Assembly (NCBI GenBank): GCA_902495355.1
Contig: CABUWV010000001.1
Span: 1 to 64,000, forward strand
Length of the DNA stretch: 64,000 nt
Origin: an uncultured Collinsella sp.
Lineage (GTDB): Bacteria > Actinomycetota > Coriobacteriia > Coriobacteriales > Coriobacteriaceae
Reading direction: 5' to 3'
The first letter of the stretch is position 1, and the number at the start of each line of letters is the position of its first letter. This document shows positions 28,057 to 33,670 of the stretch, piece by piece. The notes beneath the pieces were generated by a model. That model was given only the letters and a program-made list of their open reading frames with translations. It searched no databases and had not been told where the DNA came from. Position numbers and translations under genes: made by a program.

Positions 28057-28308
28057 ATGAGGGAGAAGCGCCCGGCGCTTGTCATCACGTTTCCCACCAC
28101 GGCGGCCGCCATGGGCTGCGAGTCCCTGTGCATTGAGCGCGGCCTTCCCGGGCGAACGATTCCCGTGCCCGGGGAGGTCGCTGCCGGCTGCGGCTTGGCG
28201 TGGAAGGCGCTGCCTTCGGATGAGGAACTGCTGCGCGGCGCGCTTGCCGCAGCGGGCATTCCCACCGAGGGCTATACCGTGATTGATATGTGGGAGGTCG
28301 TGCGATGA
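28057..28308 (+). CDS. DUF3343 putative Se/S carrier-like protein
   Basis: An 83-residue protein with a small DUF3343 domain: LVITFPTTAAAMGCESLCIERGLPGRTIPVPGEVAAGCGLAWK. Two conserved cysteines (GCESLC) and a GCGLAWK segment fit a thiol carrier fold. The family is seen beside selenium genes and proposed to hand over Se or S. The start is ATG 28057 behind TTGGAG; an upstream TTG in frame is less likely. Its stop overlaps the ATG of the desulfurase gene. Confidence 0.82.
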   Translation: MREKRPALVITFPTTAAAMGCESLCIERGLPGRTIPVPGEVAAGCGLAWKALPSDEELLRGALAAAGIPTEGYTVIDMWEVVR

Positions 28309-29444
28309 TCTACCTGGATAACGCGGCGACGACCATGCATAAGCCGCAGACGGTCATCGATGCCGTGACGCAGGCGATGTGCTCGCTCGGCAATGCCGGG
28401 CGCGGCGCCACGTCGGGTGCCCTCGATGCCGCTCGTACGATTCACGCTTGCCGTGCCAAGCTCGCACGCCTTTTGGGCTGCCCGAGGGCGGACCATGTGT
28501 GCTTTACGCTCAACTCCACCGCGGCGCTCAACACCGTTATCAATGGCGTGGTGCGCCCCGGCGACCGTGTGGTCACGACGGTGCTCGAGCACAACTCCGT
28601 GCTGCGTCCGCTCAACCGCCTGGCGGCAGAGCAGGGCGTGACCGTTGAGCATGCGGGCTGCGACGCGAACGGCGTGCTCGACTACGACGAGCTCGAGCGG
28701 TTGGTCACGCCGGGCACGCGTGCCGTGGTGGTGACGCACGCCTCCAATGTGACCGGCAACGCGGTCGACGTTTCGCGCGTGGCGGCCATCGCGCATGCGG
28801 CCGGCGCGCTGTTGATCGTCGATGCCTCTCAGTCTGCCGGCACGGCGCATATCGATATGCAGGCCATGGGGCTCGACGTCGTGTGCTTTACCGGCCACAA
28901 GGGGCTCATGGGTCCGCAGGGGACCGGCGGGCTGGTCGTGGCGGAGGGCATTGACGTGGCTCCGTGGGCCATGGGCGGCACGGGTGTGCACAGCTTCGAT
29001 GCACTGCAGCCGCTTGAGTGGCCCACGCGCCTTGAGGCGGGCACGCTCAACGGTCACGGCATCGCGGGACTTTCTGCCGGCCTCGACTTTATCGAGGCCC
29101 AAGGCGGAGTCGAGGCGATCGCGGCACACGAGCGAGCGCTTGCAGAGCGCTTCCTCGCCGGTGTTCGCGAAATCCCCGGCATTGCGCTCTACGGTGCGTT
29201 TGATCAGCCCGTGCGCTCGGCGATCGTCTCACTCAACGTGGGCGATATCGATTCGGCCGAGATCTCGGACGCGCTCATGCAAGGGTGGGGGATTGCGACG
29301 CGCCCCGGCGCCCATTGCGCTCCGCTCATGCACCGCGCGCTGGGAACCGAGCGCCAGGGTGTCGTCCGATTCTCTTTTGGCTATTTCAATACGGCCGAGG
29401 AAGTCGACACCGCGATTGACGCTTTGCGCGATTTAGCCTGCTAG
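28305..29444 (+). CDS. Cysteine desulfurase family protein (class V aminotransferase fold)
   Basis: A 379-residue PLP enzyme. It opens with MIYLDNAATTMHKP, binds PLP through Lys in CFTGHKGLMGPQGTGG and has the active-site Cys loop in TRPGAHCAPLMHRALGT. It resembles the desulfurase group found next to selenium genes more than IscS or SufS. It could liberate sulfur, or selenium from selenocysteine, to feed the YedF-like and DUF3343 proteins (inference). Overlapping start and stop codons couple it to the DUF3343 gene. A terminator closes the operon. Confidence 0.87.
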   Translation: MIYLDNAATTMHKPQTVIDAVTQAMCSLGNAGRGATSGALDAARTIHACRAKLARLLGCPRADHVCFTLNSTAALNTVINGVVRPGDRVVTTVLEHNSVLRPLNRLAAEQGVTVEHAGCDANGVLDYDELERLVTPGTRAVVVTHASNVTGNAVDVSRVAAIAHAAGALLIVDASQSAGTAHIDMQAMGLDVVCFTGHKGLMGPQGTGGLVVAEGIDVAPWAMGGTGVHSFDALQPLEWPTRLEAGTLNGHGIAGLSAGLDFIEAQGGVEAIAAHERALAERFLAGVREIPGIALYGAFDQPVRSAIVSLNVGDIDSAEISDALMQGWGIATRPGAHCAPLMHRALGTERQGVVRFSFGYFNTAEEVDTAIDALRDLAC

Positions 29445-29459
29445 AGCGTATATACTTGC

Positions 29460-29489
29460 GGGACGGGTGTTTTTGCCCGTCCCGTTTTT
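29460..29489 (+). terminator. Terminator of the selD operon
   Basis: GGGACGGG pairs with CCCGTCCC around TGTTTTTG and is followed by GTTTTTG. TATACT directly upstream resembles a -10 box but cannot be tied to a start. Confidence 0.85.
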
Positions 29490-29512
29490 GTTTCGACCCG
29501 AAAGGTGTGCCT

Positions 29513-30871
29513 ATGGCTTCATCCGCCCCGCGCGGCCTGCGCTCCGACCATGTCGTTACCGTCGGCATTGCGCTGTTCTCGATGCTCTTTGGCGCCGGTA
29601 ACCTCATCATTCCGCCGTTGCTGGCACTTCAGGCCGGTACCGCCACGCCACTTGCCATGATTGGCTTTTTGATTGCTGCCATCGGCCTGCCTGTTATGGG
29701 CTTTATCGCCGTGGCGCTCGCCGGAACGGCGCGTGAGCTTGCCGGCCGCGTGCACCCCAAGTTCGGTGAGTTCTTTGTCGCGGCTGTGTATCTGGCCATC
29801 GGCCCGTGCCTGGCTATTCCGCGCACGAGCTCCACGGCCTTCGAGATGCTGGTGCCGCTGCTGCCCGAGGGCGTCTCGCTCGGTACGGCTCGCCTGGTGT
29901 TTGCCGTTGGCTTCTTTGTCGTCGCGTTTGCGCTCACGCTGCGCCCGGGTGTCATCACACGCGTGCTCGGCCGCATTACGGGCCCCGCGCTCATTGCGCT
30001 CATTGTGCTGGTCGTGGGTGCTGCCGTGATCTCGCCGCTGGGACCGGCTGCCGCGCCTCAGGCTCCTTACGATGCAGGCGCCGCCGTGCAGGGCTTTCTG
30101 ACTGGCTACCAGACCATGGACCTGCTCGCGTCGCTCGCCTTCGGCATCATCATCGCCGAGACCATCCACGAGTTGGGTGTTACCGATGACAGGCGCGTGG
30201 CCTTTGAGATTTCGCGTTCCGGTGTGATCGCCGGCGTGCTCATGGCCATCATCTACTGCGGCTTGGGCCTTGCCGGTATGCAGCTCGGCACCGTGATGCC
30301 CGATGCTACCAACGGCGCCGCCATCCTCGCCCGTTCGGCCTCCATGCATTTTGGGCTTGCCGGCACGGTCGTGGTCTTTGCGATCTTTTTCCTTGCCTGC
30401 ATGAACGTGTGCATCGGTCTTATTAGCTGCTGCTCGCGTTACTTCTGCGAGACGTACGTGGTTGAAGGGGGAGCGGAGGCTTCCGAGGAGGCCATGCGCC
30501 GTCCCTTTGCGGTTCTCGCCTTTGTGTTCGCCGCATTTTCGTGCTTGCTCTCCAACGTGGGCCTTGACGTGATCCTTATGTTCTCGGTGCCTATGCTCAA
30601 TGCTCTGTATCCCGTTGCCATTGTGCTGGTACTTATGGGCCTGGTGCACGGCTTTTGTGATGCGCATCAGCAGGTGTGGGTCTGGGTCGGCGGCGTTGTC
30701 GCGGTGCAGAGCGTAATCACTTCGGTCCGCGATGCGTTCTTTGCTGGCGCGTGGCTGCCGTTCGATGCGCTGCCGCTGACGGATATCGGTGCCGCGTGGG
30801 CGCCGGTTGCCCTGGTTGCTTTTGTGATCGGCCTGCTCCATAGTCGTTTTGTTGCACATTCGAGGAGCTAA
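29513..30871 (+). CDS. brnQ: Branched-chain amino acid transporter (BrnQ/LIVCS family)
   Basis: A 452-residue membrane protein with about 12 hydrophobic spans. The N-terminus VGIALFSMLFGAGNLIIPP is the LIVCS-family sodium-binding signature, and the GPCLAIPRTSSTAFE segment is equally typical. It takes up leucine, isoleucine and valine with Na+. ATG 29513 has CGAAAGG upstream. It is isolated between the selD operon terminator and the tRNA promoter, so probably monocistronic. Confidence 0.88.
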   Translation: MASSAPRGLRSDHVVTVGIALFSMLFGAGNLIIPPLLALQAGTATPLAMIGFLIAAIGLPVMGFIAVALAGTARELAGRVHPKFGEFFVAAVYLAIGPCLAIPRTSSTAFEMLVPLLPEGVSLGTARLVFAVGFFVVAFALTLRPGVITRVLGRITGPALIALIVLVVGAAVISPLGPAAAPQAPYDAGAAVQGFLTGYQTMDLLASLAFGIIIAETIHELGVTDDRRVAFEISRSGVIAGVLMAIIYCGLGLAGMQLGTVMPDATNGAAILARSASMHFGLAGTVVVFAIFFLACMNVCIGLISCCSRYFCETYVVEGGAEASEEAMRRPFAVLAFVFAAFSCLLSNVGLDVILMFSVPMLNALYPVAIVLVLMGLVHGFCDAHQQVWVWVGGVVAVQSVITSVRDAFFAGAWLPFDALPLTDIGAAWAPVALVAFVIGLLHSRFVAHSRS

Positions 30872-30882
30872 GGCATCAATGC

Positions 30883-30911
30883 TTGCACAGGCGGGGAGTC
30901 TCCCCTATAAT
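30883..30911 (+). promoter_or_regulatory. Sigma-70-type promoter of the tRNA-Pro/tRNA-Gly operon
   Basis: TTGCAC (30883-30888) and TATAAT (30906-30911) are separated by exactly 17 nt. Transcription would start near 30918, about 45 nt before tRNA-Pro. Confidence 0.85.
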
Positions 30912-30962
30912 TTCCTTCGCTTTGGGACACGCAAGGTTTAGACCTTAGCTGCTCAACACCTT

Positions 30963-31039
30963 CGGGACGTGGCGCAGTTTGGTAGCGCGCCTGCTTTGGG
31001 AGCAGGATGTCGCAGGTTCAAATCCTGTCGTCCCGACCA
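30963..31039 (+). tRNA. tRNA-Pro (UGG)
   Basis: A 77-nt cloverleaf with acceptor stem CGGGACG/CGTCCCG, anticodon stem CCTGC/GCAGG with loop TTTGGGA (anticodon TGG), T-loop TTCAAAT and encoded 3' CCA. It is the first gene of a two-tRNA transcript. Confidence 0.97.
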
Positions 31040-31045
31040 TATCTT

Positions 31046-31119
31046 GCGGGCGTAGTTCAATGGTAGAACCCCAGCCTTCCAAGCTGATGACGCGGGTTCG
31101 ATTCCCGTCGCCCGCTCCA
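31046..31119 (+). tRNA. tRNA-Gly (UCC)
   Basis: A 74-nt cloverleaf with acceptor stem GCGGGCG/CGCCCGC, anticodon loop CTTCCAA (anticodon TCC), T-loop TTCGATT and encoded CCA. It lies 6 nt after tRNA-Pro. Its 3' end is repeated about 200 nt downstream and copied in antisense at 31179. Confidence 0.97.
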
Positions 31120-31134
31120 TAGGATAGTTTTAAC

Positions 31135-31167
31135 GGCTTTGGCTCTATTTGGTGCCAGAGCCGTTTT
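31135..31167 (+). terminator. Terminator of the tRNA operon (first copy)
   Basis: GGCTTTGGC and GCCAGAGCC form a 9-bp stem followed by GTTTTC, 16 nt after tRNA-Gly. Confidence 0.8.
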
Positions 31168-31178
31168 CATAAGCGTGC

Positions 31179-31315
31179 CGGGCGACGGGAATCGAACCCG
31201 GCAGGGTGCGAAGCTGAGAAAATGCGTGAGCATTTTCCAGCGCAGCACGCAAGGGCCAATGGCCCGCAGCGAAACAAGGGTTTGCGAAGCAAGCCCTTGG
31301 ACTTCCCGTCGCCCG
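31179..31315. repeat. 137-nt multi-hairpin element beside tRNA-Gly
   Basis: A 13-bp perfect closing stem (CGGGCGACGGGAA with TTCCCGTCGCCCG) encloses three strong hairpins. I, 31206-31248: GTGC/GCAC, GCTG/CAGC and GAAAATGC/GCATTTTC with a GTGA loop. II, 31253-31265: GGGCC/GGCCC. III, 31275-31299: an 11-bp stem CAAGGGTTTGC with a GAA loop. The left end (31179-31200) is an exact 22-nt antisense copy of the tRNA-Gly T-arm and acceptor region; the right end repeats the tRNA 3' end in sense. No protein is encoded. It could be a non-coding RNA, a miniature element targeted to a tRNA, or a duplicated tRNA tail. Confidence 0.6.
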
Positions 31316-31334
31316 CTCCATAGGATAGATGAAT

Positions 31335-31367
31335 GGCTCTGGTTCTTTTTGGGACCAGAGCCATTTT
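31335..31367 (+). terminator. Second terminator copy in the duplicated tRNA tail
   Basis: GGCTCTGGT and ACCAGAGCC form a 9-bp stem followed by ATTTTC, 200 nt after the first copy. Bases differ from the first copy at two stem positions, and one difference is matched on the other strand. It would end any transcript of the element at 31179. Confidence 0.7.
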
Positions 31368-31415
31368 CGTAAGTGCACGGGGTGATGGGAATCGATGCCG
31401 CCCCGCGCCCCACCT

Positions 31416-31438
31416 AAGTTGCGGTGAAATACGGACTG
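31416..31438. repeat. Single arm of the GTTGCGGTGA repeat, CGGACT type
   Basis: AAGTTGCGGTGAAATACGGA plus CTG matches the left arm of the element at 57401. No partner arm of this type follows within reach. Confidence 0.6.
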
Positions 31439-31536
31439 TCTTTTGGCTTTTGCGAGCCCATTAAAGGCCGGGTAGCCAATTTGGAGCGGGCTTTCTGACT
31501 GCTCTAGCGATCGGCTGGCAAATGTGGTCAAAAGCC

Positions 31537-31560
31537 CGTCCCAAAATGACTGGTCTGGTG
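31537..31560. repeat. Short dispersed repeat (copy 2)
   Basis: CGTCCCAAAATGACTGGTCT resembles the copy at 7608-7633 with a few changes. Confidence 0.4.
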
Positions 31561-31575
31561 TTGAGCCACAAAAAC

Positions 31576-31713
31576 GGCCCATCTACTACGTTTGGCCCGC
31601 AGGGGTCGACCATAGCAGCATTTTCGGAAAATCGGCAAGCCGTCTACCAGCGGTTTTGATTTTTCGGATTTCGGTATGGTCGAGGGTAATCGGTTAAACG
31701 TAGTAGATGGGCC
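31576..31713. repeat. MITE-like element with 18-bp perfect inverted ends
   Basis: GGCCCATCTACTACGTTT (31576-31593) is the exact reverse complement of 31696-31713. A second inner pair, TCGACCATA/TATGGTCGA, lies inside. The 102-nt interior has no coding capacity. This is the architecture of a miniature inverted-repeat element or a large hairpin; no target-site duplication is obvious. Confidence 0.55.
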
Positions 31714-31775
31714 CATTTCGTGGCGAACGGTGGCATTCGCGGTCCAAGGCTGACGGTTTCGGATGGCCAACCTGG

Positions 31776-31844
31776 AAGTTGCGGTGAATTAATTTCTGAA
31801 AAGCTCGAACAAGCCTAAATCCAGGAACTATTTCACCGCAACTT
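31776..31844. repeat. GTTGCGGTGA palindromic repeat, both arms (degenerate)
   Basis: Left arm AAGTTGCGGTGAATTAATTT at 31776 faces right arm AGGAACTATTTCACCGCAAC ending at 31844. The conserved outer 12 bp pair; the inner part of the left arm has drifted. It lies downstream of the toxin gene and could terminate it. Together with the items above it fills most of the 739-nt gap 31120-31858, which holds no gene. Confidence 0.65.
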
Positions 31845-31858
31845 AGGAGGGGGTGGGG

Positions 31859-32335
31859 TTAGCTGCGGGGGCGGTGGCGGAGCTTGTCGATGGTGGAGTC
31901 GGTGCTGTGACTGCGGGCTTCGGCGGCGCGGTCGCGAGCGTCGGCGGCGGTTTGGCGCTGGCGGCGGTAGTCGATCACGCCTTGGATGATGGGCTTGCCA
32001 AAGCTCACGACATCATCGTTGTAGATGGCGGTTCGGGCTGCGAGGAGGCAATCGGTAAAGTCCATATGGGTCTTGCCAAAGAGTTTGACGGCAAGGGCGA
32101 CAACGGTGGGCTCGTCGACCATGACGTCATCGAGCAGCTTGGTCATGGCCGACGCGATTTCAACTCGGGGAACCTTATAGACGTCGCGCAGCGTGACCAC
32201 GACGCGCGTGATGATTTCGGGGTAGACGCGAGCGGTGCGCGTGGCGATGACCTTGGCGGCGCGCGGCGACAGGACCTCGTCGTCGTTAAGCAGGTAGCGC
32301 AGGATGACGGTCTCGTCGATGATGGTGCTACTCAT
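31859..32335 (-). CDS. PIN-domain protein, probable VapC-type toxin
   Basis: A 158-residue protein whose first 125 residues look like a PIN nuclease: the N-terminal IIDETVILRYLLNDD, a central acidic EIITRV segment and HMDFTDCLLAARTAI, giving the usual cluster of acidic residues for metal. The common N-terminal form DTNVILRYLL is changed to DETVILRYLL. Such toxins cut RNA and are neutralised by a cognate antitoxin. The last 35 residues are a charged tail. It follows and overlaps by 8 nt a RelB/DinJ-like gene, the classical antitoxin-first layout. Confidence 0.75.
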   Translation of the reverse strand: MSSTIIDETVILRYLLNDDEVLSPRAAKVIATRTARVYPEIITRVVVTLRDVYKVPRVEIASAMTKLLDDVMVDEPTVVALAVKLFGKTHMDFTDCLLAARTAIYNDDVVSFGKPIIQGVIDYRRQRQTAADARDRAAEARSHSTDSTIDKLRHRPRS

Positions 32336-32651
32336 GGATATCTACTTCCTCGGGACCCAAAACCGACTCGTCGCTTTCTGTGGCTAGGTATTCAATCCAG
32401 GCATTGCGCTCCTCGGAGCGGCGATTGGGGTCCCCATATGCTTTGAGCAATCCATAGGCGGCCGTGCCGTCCTTGGAGCGCACGGCGACCGGCTGAAAGG
32501 GGAGCTTGCGCATCAAAATACTCTGCGCGACAAATAGACGGACAGCCTCGGCGAGCGATGTGCCCATGGCGTCGTAGAGGCGCTCGGCATGCTGTTTGTC
32601 CTCTTCGCGAATGCGCACCTGCAGGATGGCTCGTTTTTGCGTTGATGACAT
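32328..32651 (-). CDS. RelB/DinJ-family antitoxin
   Basis: A 107-residue protein whose N-terminus is a ribbon-helix-helix DNA-binding domain: AILQVRIREEDKQHAERLYDAMGTSLAEAVRLFV. The acidic C-terminal part (EERNAWIEYLATESDESVL) would cover the toxin. It should repress its own operon as a complex with the PIN protein. The start is ATG 32651, with AAGGGAGG upstream; a GTG immediately before is also possible. RHH antitoxins of this type more often pair with RelE/YafQ toxins, so pairing with PIN is notable. Confidence 0.78.
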   Translation of the reverse strand: MSSTQKRAILQVRIREEDKQHAERLYDAMGTSLAEAVRLFVAQSILMRKLPFQPVAVRSKDGTAAYGLLKAYGDPNRRSEERNAWIEYLATESDESVLGPEEVDIHE

Positions 32652-33077
32652 CACTGCCCTCCCTTAGCTAGCGTGCAATATGAATAGTCAAATACAACAT
32701 TGGATAATAGCCAATCTTATAACCACTGCTTTATTGCACTCAAGTTAATGAGCGCGAAATATATATCAAACGTATTACATCCTTTATAAACGAGCGTGAA
32801 ATCTCTCCTGGATGTACGCATGTAATACACTCACCTTTATAGCAATCCGAGAATAGTTCCAACCTGCCAAAACCCCTGCAATACAGCCGTATTGCAGGGC
32901 CTATGCTCAAGTTTGCCACCTGCAACTGCGTATATTTAACCTGTATATCGTTGGAGGAATTCTATCGAAGTGCCTGTTTCGCCGCATGCGCTCGATACGT
33001 CGATGCCGGACCACGGGCGGTCCGGGGCAACGTCGACAGGGTCTCTCCGGCATGGGATTCAGGAGGGAGTGAACAAC
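32652..33077 (+). promoter_or_regulatory. AT-rich leader and promoter region of the formate hydrogenlyase operon
   Basis: About 425 nt without a supported gene. GTATTACAT (32772-32780) is mirrored by ATGTAATAC (32820-32828); GAGCGCGAAAT and GAGCGTGAAAT are near-direct repeats in the same stretch; CCTGCAATAC/GTATTGCAGG (32875-32898) is a hairpin. At 33003-33053 ATGCCGGA pairs with TCCGGCAT around a GC-rich interior that contains the alternative stem GGACC/GGTCC. These look like regulator sites and a structured leader. The AT-rich part contrasts sharply with its surroundings. A strong AGGAGGG precedes the first gene. Confidence 0.55.
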
Positions 33078-33596
33078 ATGGGCAATAAACGAGTCGTAGC
33101 CGATTCCTCACGTTGCATTGGGTGCCAAACCTGTATGGCGGCGTGCATCGAGGCACACGATATTCCCGGCAACATCGCCGCGCCGCGCCTGCGCGTGACG
33201 CGTACGTACGAGATCTCCGCACCGGTGGCTTGCCATCACTGCGAGGATGCACCGTGTGCCAAGGCTTGTCCTACGGGCGCCTTGTTCTTTGATCCAAAGA
33301 ACCATCGCATCGGCGTTAACGAGGACAACTGCATCGGCTGCAAGAGCTGCGTCATGGCCTGCCCCTTTGGCGCCGTGAGCGTGGCGACCACGCAGGTCCC
33401 CGTCTTGATGGGCGACGTTCGCGTGGGTTCGCAGACTAAGAGCTTCGTGCTCAAGTGCGACCTGTGCGTGGACCGTCCCGGCGGTCCGGCGTGTGCCGAG
33501 GCGTGCCCGACCAAGGGCCTCACCCTGGTGGACGAGGAGCGTCTGGCAGAACTGACTGCCGAGCGTGCCCGCGCCACCATCGAAAACGAGGCGTAA
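33078..33596 (+). CDS. 4Fe-4S ferredoxin-type electron carrier (HycB/HydN-like)
   Basis: A 172-residue protein with four cysteine clusters for 4Fe-4S centres: CIGCQTCMAACIEAH, CHHCEDAPCAKACPTGAL, CIGCKSCVMACPFGAV and CDLCVDRPGGPACAEACPT. This is the HycB/HydN/DmsB layout. It probably takes electrons from FdhF, whose gene follows at once. The start ATG 33078 has AGGAGGG upstream; an earlier ATG in frame lies inside the leader structure. It is the first gene of the formate hydrogenlyase operon. Confidence 0.88.
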   Translation: MGNKRVVADSSRCIGCQTCMAACIEAHDIPGNIAAPRLRVTRTYEISAPVACHHCEDAPCAKACPTGALFFDPKNHRIGVNEDNCIGCKSCVMACPFGAVSVATTQVPVLMGDVRVGSQTKSFVLKCDLCVDRPGGPACAEACPTKGLTLVDEERLAELTAERARATIENEA

Positions 33597-33670
33597 GCGT
33601 CGGGCGACAGGCCCAATGATTGTCAAATAAGTACCGAGTATTCGGTAGCAGAGAAAGGAAGGAGGGTGTC

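Noticed and set aside
31120..31858. CRISPR array in the repeat-rich stretch
   Set aside because: Repeats are inverted, few and irregularly spaced; there are no regular spacers or cas genes.
33003..33053. Molybdenum-cofactor riboswitch before the formate operon
   Set aside because: The region folds, but I could not match the conserved Moco-RNA elements, so it is reported only as a structured leader.
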